A DNA stretch of 15,152 nucleotides from Clostridium sp. CAG:167 (GTDB lineage Bacteria; Bacillota; Clostridia; Lachnospirales; Lachnospiraceae). The notes under the pieces were generated by a model. The model searched no databases and had not been told where the DNA came from. It saw nothing but the letters and a program-made list of their open reading frames with translations. Positions 1 through 6,346 of this stretch are shown here, piece by piece. Where the stretch lies: positions 118,720 through 133,871 of the forward strand of contig HF998353.1 of NCBI GenBank assembly GCA_000433735.1, in the 5' to 3' direction. The position numbers and the translations under genes were made by a program. Each line of letters begins with the position of its first letter. The stretch's first letter is position 1.

Positions 1-2
1 AG

Positions 3-8
3 CCTCCT
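3..8 (-). promoter_or_regulatory. Ribosome binding site of the next gene (probably cdsA, outside the window)
   Basis: AGGAGG on the minus strand overlaps the uppS TAG stop. A gene starting within a few bases beyond the window edge is expected; cdsA (CDP-diglyceride synthase) is the usual neighbour, but this is inferred from conserved order only. Confidence 0.5.
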
Positions 9-739
9 ATTTCACACCACCATAGCGGCGATCTCTTCCATTGTAATAATCAATAGCCTTTTTCAACTCATTTTTATCAAAATCCGGCCACAGAACATCC
101 GTAAAATAAAACTCCGTATAGGCAAGCTGCCATAGGAGGAAATTTGAAAGTCTCTCTTCTCCACTGGTACGGATCAACAAATCCGGATCCGGAATTCCCT
201 TTGTATCCAGACTTTCTGAAAACATTTCTTCCGTGATCTCTTCTGGTTTACATTCTCCCTTTTCCACTTTTTCTGCTATTATTCTCATCCCGCGCAGCAT
301 TTCATCCCGACTTCCGTAATTCAACGCCACCTGGAAATGAAGACCTGTATTATTCTTTGTAACTTCTTCCAATTCCCGGATACTCTCCCGCATATCTGGT
401 TCCAGTCTTGATACATCCCCAAGGACTCTTACACACATATTGTTCTTTGTACATATTGTTCTTTGTACTTCTCTTAATACAGTTTTTTAAGTACTGGCGC
501 AGCAGTTTCATCAAAGCCTGCACCTCATCTTCCGGCCGTTTCCAGTTCTCCGTGGAAAAAGCATATACCGTAAGATAATCTATACCCAGATTATAAGCAT
601 CCTCACAGATCTGTTCTACTGTTTTACTTCCTTCCACATGCCCTGCTTTTCTAGGCAGATGGCGTTTCTTTGCCCATCTCCCGTTTCCATCCAGAATGAT
701 GGCCACATGTTTTGGCGCATTTAATTCTGATCGTTCCAT
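7..739 (-). pseudogene. uppS: uppS, undecaprenyl diphosphate synthase, frame broken by a 16-bp tandem duplication
   Basis: Two pieces make one UppS. The first, from ATG 739, gives genuine sequence for residues 1-96 (HVAIILDGNGRWAKKR with catalytic Asp17, FSTENWKRPEDEV), then runs out of frame to a stop at 350. The second, from ATG 438 to TAG at 7, supplies the rest (LNYGSRDEML, RTSGEERLSNFLLWQ, TEFYFTD). Removing one copy of the 16-bp repeat gives an unbroken 238-residue protein of normal length. UppS condenses isopentenyl diphosphate onto farnesyl diphosphate to make the C55 carrier for peptidoglycan and is normally essential, so a truly null allele would need a second synthase. Start 739 is chosen because GGAGG lies five bases upstream; the ATG at 751 lies within that site (ATGGAGG). 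Assembly error, fixed mutation or reversible duplication are all possible. Confidence 0.92.
436..467 (-). repeat. 16-bp exact tandem duplication inside uppS
   Basis: The minus-strand unit TACAAAGAACAATATG occurs twice head to tail (467-452 and 451-436) with no mismatch. At period 16 the exact match extends over 18 bases, so the original sequence had a 2-base GT microhomology at the ends of the duplicated segment. The 16 bases shift the uppS frame by one. The ATG of the second copy opens the frame for the C-terminal part. Confidence 0.97.
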
Positions 740-755
740 AAACTCCTCCATTCCG

Positions 756-785
756 AAAAAAGTGGCAAGAACAACCTGTTTTGCC
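756..785 (-). terminator. Possible attenuator or weak terminator between frr and uppS
   Basis: On the minus strand GGCAAAACA and TGTTCTTGCC can pair (nine pairs, one bulged C, loop of three). The stem is followed by AC and six Ts (761-756), right before the uppS ribosome binding site. This has the form of a weak intrinsic terminator, so uppS and downstream genes may be made at a lower level than pyrH-frr. The small loop and bulge lower confidence. Confidence 0.4.
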
Positions 786-806
786 TGTTGTCCCTGCCGG
801 TCTGTT

Positions 807-1355
807 TTATACGGTCATTACCTCATCGGATTTGCCTTCTACAGCCTTATCCACCAGAGAAATGTATTTATCAGTTAATTTCTGAATCTTGTCTTCTGTC
901 TGTTTCAGTTCATCCTCAGACATTTCGTTAGCTTTTGCCTCTTTTTTGGCAGAATCGTTGGCATCTCTGCGGATGTTCCGGATTGCCACTTTGGCACTTT
1001 CACCTTTTTTCTTTACATCTTTTACCAATTCTTTTCGTCTTTCTTCTGTCAGTTCCGGGAACACAAGACGGATCACCTTACCATCGTTGGCCGGTGTCAG
1101 ACCAAGATCCGATGCCAAAATCGCCTTTTCAATATCTTTGATCAGGCTGCTCTCCCATGGCTGAATCTGGATCATACGGGCTTCCGGTACAGAAACATTT
1201 GCCACACTCTGAAGAGATGACATAGTTCCGTAATAATCCACCTGGATCTTGTCTAAAATTCTCGGATTTGCTCTTCCTGCACGGATGGATGTGTACTCAT
1301 CTTCCAGGTTTGCAAGAGATTTTTCCATTTTGTCTTCATATATTTTAATGTCCAT
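807..1355 (-). CDS. frr: Ribosome recycling factor
   Basis: The 182-residue protein has normal RRF length and fold. The helical domain includes EDKMEKSLANLEDEYTSIRAGRANPRILDKIQVDYYG; the small domain follows with VSVPEARMIQIQPWE and LGLTPANDGKVIRLVFPELTEERRKEL; then VRNIRRDANDxxKK-type residues appear as AIRNIRRDANDSAKK. With EF-G it splits the post-termination ribosome. AGGAGG lies six bases before ATG. It sits between pyrH and uppS in the usual order. The gap to uppS is 67 bases and holds a possible attenuator. Confidence 0.98.
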   Translation of the reverse strand: MDIKIYEDKMEKSLANLEDEYTSIRAGRANPRILDKIQVDYYGTMSSLQSVANVSVPEARMIQIQPWESSLIKDIEKAILASDLGLTPANDGKVIRLVFPELTEERRKELVKDVKKKGESAKVAIRNIRRDANDSAKKEAKANEMSEDELKQTEDKIQKLTDKYISLVDKAVEGKSDEVMTV

Positions 1356-1364
1356 TTTTTCCTC

Positions 1365-2072
1365 CTAATCTGCGGTAATGGTAGTACCGGTTGTTTTTCC
1401 ATTTACTGTTTTGATGATGCTGTCCTCTTCATTCAGACCGAAGACACACATAGGCATTTTGTTCTCCATGCAGAGAACTGCTGCTGCAAGGTCGATCACA
1501 CCTAACTGTTTGTCCACAATGTCTGCCATACTCATTGTTTCATATTTTTTAGCATTTGGATCTTTGGCAGGATCTGCGTTGTATACACCGTCAATGGATT
1601 TGGCCGCAAGAATCACATCTGCATCAATCTCAATAGCTCTCAGTGCTGTAGCTGTATCAGTGGAAAAATAAGGATGTCCTGTTCCTCCTGCAAAAAATAC
1701 AACCATGTTTTTTCCAAGATATTTGTTTACTCTGTCTTTTGAAAAAAGTTTCGTAAACGATCCACACTCAAATGGGGTAAGGACCTGGGTCATCAATCCC
1801 TGAGACCGGCAGATCTCAGACATATACAGACAGTTCATGACAGTAGCCATCATACCGATCTGATCTGCTTTTGTCCGGTCAATATTCTCGCTGGAGCGGC
1901 CTCTCCAGAAATTACCGCCGCCAATCACGATGGCCACCTGGGTTCCCTCGTCTACCAGCTTCTTGATCTGCTTTGCAACCGGCTGACAGGTTGCCTCATC
2001 CAGGCCTGTACCTTTTTCTCCGGCTAATGCTTCACCGCTTAATTTTAAAAGAACTCTATTATATTTAGCCAT
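1365..2072 (-). CDS. pyrH: UMP kinase
   Basis: The 235-residue protein is a full-length bacterial UMP kinase of the amino-acid-kinase fold. Motifs include YNRVLLKLSGEALAGEKGTG at the N-terminus, the glycine loop IVIGGGNFWRGR, DQIGMMATVMN, AGGTGHPYFSTDTATALRA and AAVLCMENKMPMCVFGL near the C-terminus. It phosphorylates UMP to UDP for pyrimidine nucleotide synthesis as a hexamer controlled by GTP and UTP. I place the start at 2072 (MAKYNR). The upstream in-frame ATG at 2084 is part of ATGGAGGAAAAT, the Shine-Dalgarno site for 2072, and would have no site of its own. frr follows nine bases after the stop codon. Confidence 0.97.
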   Translation of the reverse strand: MAKYNRVLLKLSGEALAGEKGTGLDEATCQPVAKQIKKLVDEGTQVAIVIGGGNFWRGRSSENIDRTKADQIGMMATVMNCLYMSEICRSQGLMTQVLTPFECGSFTKLFSKDRVNKYLGKNMVVFFAGGTGHPYFSTDTATALRAIEIDADVILAAKSIDGVYNADPAKDPNAKKYETMSMADIVDKQLGVIDLAAAVLCMENKMPMCVFGLNEEDSIIKTVNGKTTGTTITAD

Positions 2073-2112
2073 ATTTTCCTCCATAATTTATTAATTGATA
2101 TACTTGGGTTTC

Positions 2113-2121
2113 ATTATATCA
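2113..2121 (-). promoter_or_regulatory. Extended -10 promoter of pyrH-frr-uppS
   Basis: TGATATAAT (2121-2113) is a perfect extended -10 element (TGnTATAAT). At 17 bases upstream the hexamer is GTGCAT, a poor -35, as is usual for extended -10 promoters. The start site would be near 2106, giving a short AU-rich leader of about 35 bases. Read-through from the deacetylase gene would also reach pyrH. Confidence 0.65.
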
Positions 2122-2145
2122 TACTTTTTTCCAAAATGCACCTAT

Positions 2146-3099
2146 TTAGTTATTTATTCCGTGATGTACTTCTGTGGTAGCTGCCGTCATGGCTTTAAAA
2201 ACAAATCCTTTCTTTTTACCATACTTAATCACACGGTCCAATGCCCGGATTGTCTTGTCATTGTGGGAAAAATCATGCATCAGGATCACATTTTCTCTTC
2301 CTTTTACCAGACCACTCTTTACACTGCGAAACACCTGGCCTGCATTTTTCGCACCGCCGGCATCGGAAGAAGATACATTCCAGTCAAAATATTTGTATCC
2401 CCAGGTTCCCACTTTCTTGGACAATCTGGTCATGATCCCCTTATTGTAATGACGGCTCACTGTGTTGGAACTGCCTCCCGGGAAACGACTTAATGTACAC
2501 CAGACACCAAATTTGGAATAAAACAAAGCCTGAAGTTTATCCAGATTTCTGCGGTAGCCTGCATCTGACTGATACACTTTCTCATATTTATGCTGGTATC
2601 CATGGATTGCCAGCGTATGTCCCTCATCCAGTATCCGCTGTGTCAGATCATAATCTTTTTTTGCCGGTTTCAGTTCAAAGAAAGTCGCCTTTACATTATT
2701 TTTCTTTAAAATTTTCAAAATCTTAGGTGTGGAATAACGGCTTGGGCCATCATCAAAGGTAAGATAGATAATGCTTTTCGGCTTTTTCTTTATGGTAAGA
2801 TTGCAGGTCACACTTTCATTTCCCTTCGTTCCTGTAATAACAGCCGTGCCCACTTTCTTTGCCTTTACAACCCCTTTTTTTGAGACGGAAGCTGTCTTTG
2901 CGTCCGAAGATGTCCATGTATATTCTCTGACACTTCGCTTATCTGTAAACTGCAGTGGCAGTTTTTCCCCTTTCATCATGGTAAACTGGGGATATGCAAA
3001 TTTCCCGGTCCCTGCAGCCTTTACCTGTATTCCTTCTATGCCGGCTGCCACAAGCATCCACACCAGCAACAGGCAAATTGTCCTTTTTATTGTTTTCAT
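2146..3099 (-). CDS. Secreted polysaccharide deacetylase with N-terminal Big2 domain
   Basis: The 317-residue protein has an N-terminal signal peptide (KTIKR, then a hydrophobic core about 8-20, probable cleavage near A28 in QVKAAG). A bacterial Ig-like Big2 domain follows (about 31-104, WTSSDAKTASVSKKGVV and VGTAVITGT). Then comes a NodB/CE4 deacetylase domain (about 108-300). Catalytic motifs are visible: TFDDGP (114-119, with D116 and D117), the metal histidines H166 and H170 in IHGYQH, RFPGG (R205) and the last histidine H275 in LMHD. CE4 enzymes remove acetyl groups from GlcNAc, MurNAc or other polysaccharides; a peptidoglycan substrate, giving lysozyme resistance, is likely but not certain. 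It has its own promoter and lies between tsf and pyrH. No terminator follows it. Confidence 0.9.
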   Translation of the reverse strand: MKTIKRTICLLLVWMLVAAGIEGIQVKAAGTGKFAYPQFTMMKGEKLPLQFTDKRSVREYTWTSSDAKTASVSKKGVVKAKKVGTAVITGTKGNESVTCNLTIKKKPKSIIYLTFDDGPSRYSTPKILKILKKNNVKATFFELKPAKKDYDLTQRILDEGHTLAIHGYQHKYEKVYQSDAGYRRNLDKLQALFYSKFGVWCTLSRFPGGSSNTVSRHYNKGIMTRLSKKVGTWGYKYFDWNVSSSDAGGAKNAGQVFRSVKSGLVKGRENVILMHDFSHNDKTIRALDRVIKYGKKKGFVFKAMTAATTEVHHGINN

Positions 3100-3140
3100 A
3101 AGTTCTCTGCTCCTTTTTTCAGTGTATTTTACCGTAGTTC

Positions 3141-3169
3141 ATTATAGACCTCTTCCCGGTATTCGTCAA
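3141..3169 (-). promoter_or_regulatory. Sigma-A promoter of the polysaccharide deacetylase gene
   Basis: TTGACG (3169-3164) and TATAAT (3146-3141) are separated by 17 bases on the minus strand, which is near consensus. The -35 box begins seven bases after the T run of the tsf terminator. Transcription would start near 3134, giving a leader of about 35 bases with the ribosome binding site AAAAAAGGAG ending ten bases before ATG. Confidence 0.88.
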
Positions 3170-3175
3170 ACAGAT

Positions 3176-3237
3176 AAAAAGGCTTTTCAAAACCGTATAA
3201 TTCTCTAAACAGATTTCTTATACGGCCTGAAAAGCCT
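3176..3237 (-). terminator. Intrinsic terminator of rpsB-tsf
   Basis: Two arms (3218-3237 and 3180-3200) pair as AGGCTTTTCA...CCGTATAA with its complement, with a small internal mismatch (GG opposite AAA) and a 17-base loop. On the minus strand the stem is followed directly by a run of five Ts (3180-3176) and TATCTG. It lies just after the tsf stop. Only a shorter T run follows on the plus strand, so action is mainly on the tsf transcript. Confidence 0.85.
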
Positions 3238-3273
3238 CTTATATACTTACATTATTTGTAAAACACAGATTTA

Positions 3274-4209
3274 TTATGCATTCATCTGAGCTGCTACTTC
3301 AGCGGCGAAATCTTCTTCTTTCTTCTCAAGACCTTCACCTGTCTCATAGCGTACAAATCCAGTTAATTTCAAGTTGCATCCAACTGCTTTTGCTACGCTT
3401 TCAACATACTTAGCAACGGTTTCTTTGTTCTCAGCCTTTACATAAACCTGCTCTGTCAGGCAGACTTCCTTCAACTCTTTGTTGAGGCGGCCGATGATCA
3501 TCTTCTCAATAATGTTCTCTGGTTTGCCGGCATTCTTAGGATCATTCTTAGCCTGCTCAAGAAGAATCTTCTTCTCTTTCTCTTTGTACTCCTCTGATAC
3601 ATCATCAGCGGAAAGATACTCAGGGTTCATCGCTGCGATCTGCATTGCTACATTTTTCAGGCACTCAACTACTTCGTCTCCTGTGTTGTCTGTCTCAGCA
3701 GCGATCAGTACACCGATCTTACCGCCAGCATGGATGTAATCTACTACCACACCATTGTCTGCAGACAATTTTGCAAAACGGCGGATGTTCATGTTCTCAC
3801 CGATTGTAGCAACCATGGAAGCCAATTCTTCTTTAACAGTCTTAGAAGAATCTTTTGCCCATGCTTCAGCCAGAAATGCTTCTACATCTTCTGCTGCGGA
3901 TCCGTTGATCTGCTCAACTACATCACCTACAAAATCCTGGAACTTGTCATTTTTAGCAACGAAGTCTGTCTCACTGTTAACTTCTACCATAGATGCATTC
4001 TTTCCATCTGCACTGATGAAAGTTTTAACAATACCTTCTGCTGCAATACGGCCAGCTTTTTTCTCAGCCTTAGCAAGACCGTTCTCACGAAGCCATTCTA
4101 CTGCTTTATCCATATCACCGTCTGTGTTTGTAAGAGCTTTCTTACAATCCATCATTCCGGCACCCGTTTTTTCTCTCAGTTCTTTTACCATTGATGCTGA
4201 AATAGCCAT
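3274..4209 (-). CDS. tsf: Translation elongation factor Ts
   Basis: The 311-residue protein is a complete EF-Ts. The N-terminal UBA-like domain (about 1-50) has MVKELREKTGAGMMDCKKAL. The catalytic core follows with the conserved ETDFVAKND (TDF and AKN contact EF-Tu) and GGKIGVLIA. The C-terminal subdomain ends VAAQMNA. EF-Ts exchanges GDP for GTP on EF-Tu. I start it at ATG 4209 (MAISASM), with an AGGTAGG site upstream. A TTG six bases earlier is in frame but has worse spacing. It ends 37 bases before the right arm of a strong intrinsic terminator, so rpsB-tsf is a two-gene operon. Confidence 0.99.
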   Translation of the reverse strand: MAISASMVKELREKTGAGMMDCKKALTNTDGDMDKAVEWLRENGLAKAEKKAGRIAAEGIVKTFISADGKNASMVEVNSETDFVAKNDKFQDFVGDVVEQINGSAAEDVEAFLAEAWAKDSSKTVKEELASMVATIGENMNIRRFAKLSADNGVVVDYIHAGGKIGVLIAAETDNTGDEVVECLKNVAMQIAAMNPEYLSADDVSEEYKEKEKKILLEQAKNDPKNAGKPENIIEKMIIGRLNKELKEVCLTEQVYVKAENKETVAKYVESVAKAVGCNLKLTGFVRYETGEGLEKKEEDFAAEVAAQMNA

Positions 4210-4241
4210 TTTCAAATTCCTACCTTTCTTACGATTCTGAA

Positions 4242-4976
4242 TTATTCTGCTGCTTCCTCTGCATTTTCTTCTGCAGGAGCATCTGTCATTGACTCACCCT
4301 GGTTTGCTTCGATTACTGCATCTGCCATCTTGGAAACGATCAGTTTGACAGCACGGATGGCATCATCATTACCAGGAATTACATAATCCAGTTCTTCCGG
4401 ATCACAGTTTGTATCAACGATACCGATCAATGGAATTCCAAGGATATGAGCTTCCTGGATACAAATTTTTTCTTTCTTCGGATCTACTACAAAGATTGCA
4501 TCTGGAATCTCTTTCATTTCTTTGATACCACCAATGTTCTTCTCAAGTTTATCCCACTCTTTTTTCAAGTTGATAACTTCTTTCTTTGGCAGTACATCAA
4601 AAGTTCCGTCCTCAGACATTTTTTCAATTGCTTTCAATCTCTTAATACGAGTCTGGATTGTCTTGAAGTTTGTAAGCATTCCTCCAAGCCATCTCTCATT
4701 TACATAGAACATTCCACAACGCTCAGCTTCAGCCTTAATAGAATCCTGAGCCTGTTTCTTAGTTCCTACAAAAAGAATCTTGCCACCTTCTGCAGCGATG
4801 TTCTTTACAGCGTTGTATGCTTCATCTACTTTACCTACAGATTTCTGAAGATCGATGATATAAATACCATTTCTCTCTGTGTAGATGTACTCAGCCATTT
4901 TAGGGTTCCATCTTCTTGTCTGATGTCCAAAATGAACACCTGCTTCCAGTAACTGTTTCATTGAAATAACGCTCAT
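4242..4976 (-). CDS. rpsB: 30S ribosomal protein S2
   Basis: The 244-residue protein is a full-length S2. It begins MSVISMKQLLEAGVHFGHQTRRWNPKM, the conserved S2 signature, and contains YIYTERNGIYIIDLQK, FVGTKKQAQD, ERWLGGMLTNF, VDPKKEKICIQEAHILGIPLIGIVDTN and the end of the core RAVKLIVSKMADAV. A short acidic tail (about 228-244, EENAEEAAE) follows. S2 binds the 30S head-body junction late in assembly and, with S1, aids mRNA binding. GGAGG lies nine bases before ATG. The gene is first in an rpsB-tsf operon with its own promoter and leader; tsf follows after 32 bases. Confidence 0.99.
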   Translation of the reverse strand: MSVISMKQLLEAGVHFGHQTRRWNPKMAEYIYTERNGIYIIDLQKSVGKVDEAYNAVKNIAAEGGKILFVGTKKQAQDSIKAEAERCGMFYVNERWLGGMLTNFKTIQTRIKRLKAIEKMSEDGTFDVLPKKEVINLKKEWDKLEKNIGGIKEMKEIPDAIFVVDPKKEKICIQEAHILGIPLIGIVDTNCDPEELDYVIPGNDDAIRAVKLIVSKMADAVIEANQGESMTDAPAEENAEEAAE

Positions 4977-5030
4977 TATTTCATACCTCCATTTGGTTTA
5001 TTCTTCCATTAATCTCTTTTTCTTACTCCA

Positions 5031-5054
5031 CTGTTCTCCTGCCCGGAGACACAG
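5031..5054 (-). promoter_or_regulatory. GC-containing hairpin in the rpsB leader, possible S2 autoregulatory element
   Basis: On the minus strand CTGTGTCTCC and GGAGAACAG pair into a stem of nine pairs with one bulged G and a GGGCA loop. It is not followed by a T run, so it is not a plain terminator. Ribosomal protein S2 represses its own operon through the leader in some bacteria, so this may be a binding site, but I cannot match it to a described leader family. Confidence 0.35.
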
Positions 5055-5063
5055 CACCAGAGC

Positions 5064-5086
5064 AAAAATCAATTAATGTGATTTTT
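5064..5086 (-). promoter_or_regulatory. AT-rich hairpin at the start of the rpsB leader
   Basis: AAAAATCA and TGATTTTT form a perfect 8-bp stem around a 7-base loop. It would lie within the first 30 bases of the rpsB transcript. It could weakly terminate read-through from the motility operon, since the second arm ends in five Ts, or protect the transcript 5' end. Both roles are inferred. Confidence 0.4.
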
Positions 5087-5098
5087 TCAATCCCCACT

Positions 5099-5127
5099 AT
5101 TTTATCACAGCCGTAATAGAATTTCAA
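5099..5127 (-). promoter_or_regulatory. Sigma-A promoter of rpsB-tsf
   Basis: On the minus strand, TTGAAA (5127-5122) and TAAAAT (5104-5099) are separated by 17 bases, and the -10 box is preceded by TGA, an extended -10 feature. Transcription would start near 5092, about 115 bases before rpsB, giving a long leader. The -35 box lies ten bases after the stop codon of the last motility gene. Confidence 0.8.
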
Positions 5128-5136
5128 CACTTTTCT

Positions 5137-5688
5137 TTAACTTTTTGTAATAATTCTGGCGATTTCTTCGTAAGACGCCCCTTTGGCTATCTTATAAGTG
5201 CCGGAACGGATCCGTTTGGCTGCACCGCTTTTTTCAAGATAATGGTCAAATTGGGACGCACTTTTTACGACTCCTCTCTTCTCCAGTTCTCTCGCTACCG
5301 TACTGGAAATCCAGTTGCCTTCCAGATTCACAGTTACCACCGAAGCCGCTGTTGTCTTCGGCTTCTTTGTCGGCTTTTTGGTCGCTTTTTCCACTGCCGC
5401 ACTGACACCTGCCCCACTGGCTGCCGCCGGTTTCTTCGTCTCGGACGCTTTCTTGGCAGGTTCTTTGGTAGCCGCCTTTTTGGTAGATTTAGGTTTCTTT
5501 GTATTTTCGCTTTCCGGGGTTGCTGTCACATCCGGTTCGCTGGTTCCCTGCGGAAATGCCATTCCCAATTCTTTCGCCTGTTCCACCACGCTCTTTCCGG
5601 AAGAAGAATTTCTATATGCAATGCAAAGGACCAATGCCGTGACTACCATTCCCACACCAAGGCCTCTCAAAAAATACTTTAATTTCAT
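5137..5688 (-). CDS. Single-pass protein with C-terminal MltG/YceG-like (LysM-like) domain
   Basis: The 183-residue product has a basic N-terminus and one membrane span (about 8-26, RGLGVGMVVTALVLCIAY). A low-complexity linker rich in Lys, Pro, Ala and Thr follows (about 50-115, with repeated KKP and KPTKKPK), and then a small C-terminal domain (about 117-183). That domain (GNWISSTVARELEKRGVVKS, SQFDHYLEKSG, RIRSGTYKIAKGASYEEIARIIT) resembles the LysM-like subdomain of MltG/YceG endolytic transglycosylases. The catalytic part of MltG is absent, so it probably binds the wall without cutting it. Translation is coupled to the upstream gene (ATGA overlap, GGAGGAAGAAA before ATG). It is the last gene of the motility operon. 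A role in anchoring to peptidoglycan or easing motor insertion is a guess. Confidence 0.7.
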   Translation of the reverse strand: MKLKYFLRGLGVGMVVTALVLCIAYRNSSSGKSVVEQAKELGMAFPQGTSEPDVTATPESENTKKPKSTKKAATKEPAKKASETKKPAAASGAGVSAAVEKATKKPTKKPKTTAASVVTVNLEGNWISSTVARELEKRGVVKSASQFDHYLEKSGAAKRIRSGTYKIAKGASYEEIARIITKS

Positions 5689-6329
5689 TTTCTTCCTCCA
5701 TAGAGATCCAGAACCAGTTTCACTTCACCCTGGCCCATATCCAGCGCTTTGGAAATTTCGAGCACAGATTGTCCCTGTTCGTGCATTTTCTTGATCTTCC
5801 GGTTTATTTTCTCTCTATCCGGCTCTTCCTCCGACGCACCCCACTGTTCTTTAAAAATCTCATCCAGTGCATCTTTTTCAAGTTCAGCATCCGGCTCCTC
5901 TTCCTGCTCCATAACTGGTTCTTCCGGCATAAAGGTATCACCGTCCTCTTCCGGTGTCACCTTTCCCGTCATCAGTTCCTTCAATTCATTTTCCTTTTCA
6001 CCAAGCAGGTTATACATAAAAACAACTTCCTGATGGTTGGCATCAATTTGGGAGAGGATCTGTCTGGAGAATTCGTCCATGGCCATGATCTTGTCATTGC
6101 AAAGATGATTCATCTGATCTTTTGCCTGTTCTACCGTTTCAAACTGTTTTTCTTCCAACAGGCTGCCTACGCGGTTTTTGATCATTTCCTCTTCTTTGTC
6201 TGACCATATCTCTGCCGGTTCAGAACTCATACTCTGTCCATTTACTTCTTCTCTTTTGCCTGCCATCAGAAAGCTTATGCATATACACAAAATTCCTGCT
6301 ACAAGTATTACAATTTCTATTCCTGTCAT
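5685..6329 (-). CDS. DUF6115-type single-pass membrane protein at the swrB position
   Basis: The 214-residue product has one N-terminal membrane span (about 3-23, GIEIVILVAGILCICISFLMA). A long acidic, helical middle follows (about 40-175, EEEMIKNRVGSLLEEKQFETVEQAKDQ and several Glu-rich stretches). A compact C-terminal motif (about 180-214, MHEQGQSVLEISKALDMGQ then GEVKLVLDLYG) resembles a short helix-turn-helix and is typical of DUF6115/DUF2802-like proteins. In B. subtilis the gene between sigD and rpsB is swrB, a single-pass protein that promotes assembly of the flagellar export apparatus and hook-basal body. A similar topology and place suggest an analogous job, but homology cannot be shown here. 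AAGGTGG lies 11 bases upstream of ATG, and the stop overlaps the next start (ATGA). Confidence 0.75.
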   Translation of the reverse strand: MTGIEIVILVAGILCICISFLMAGKREEVNGQSMSSEPAEIWSDKEEEMIKNRVGSLLEEKQFETVEQAKDQMNHLCNDKIMAMDEFSRQILSQIDANHQEVVFMYNLLGEKENELKELMTGKVTPEEDGDTFMPEEPVMEQEEEPDAELEKDALDEIFKEQWGASEEEPDREKINRKIKKMHEQGQSVLEISKALDMGQGEVKLVLDLYGGRK

Positions 6330-6346
6330 GTTGTGTTAAACCACCT

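Noticed and set aside
184..195. Palindrome TCCGGATCCGGA
   Set aside because: It encodes conserved UppS residues (around PDPDLLI) and shows no sign of a site or repeat role.
739..751. Start of uppS at the in-frame ATG 751
   Set aside because: That ATG is the first part of ATGGAGG, which is the Shine-Dalgarno site for ATG 739; no site precedes 751.
2072..2084. Start of pyrH at the in-frame ATG 2084
   Set aside because: Same pattern: ATGGAGG supplies the binding site for ATG 2072, and MAKYNR is the family-typical beginning.
4207..4215. Start of tsf at TTG 4215
   Set aside because: ATG 4209 begins the conserved EF-Ts N-terminus; TTG is a rarer start and is closer than ideal to the binding site.
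3730..4240. Long open frames on the plus strand opposite tsf, cheA, rpsB and others
   Set aside because: They are mirror frames of strongly conserved minus-strand genes and have no family resemblance or ribosome binding sites.
5350..5500. Repeat-like segment in the MltG-like gene
   Set aside because: It is amino-acid low complexity (Lys-Pro-Thr-Ala linker), not a clean DNA tandem repeat, and the frame is open.
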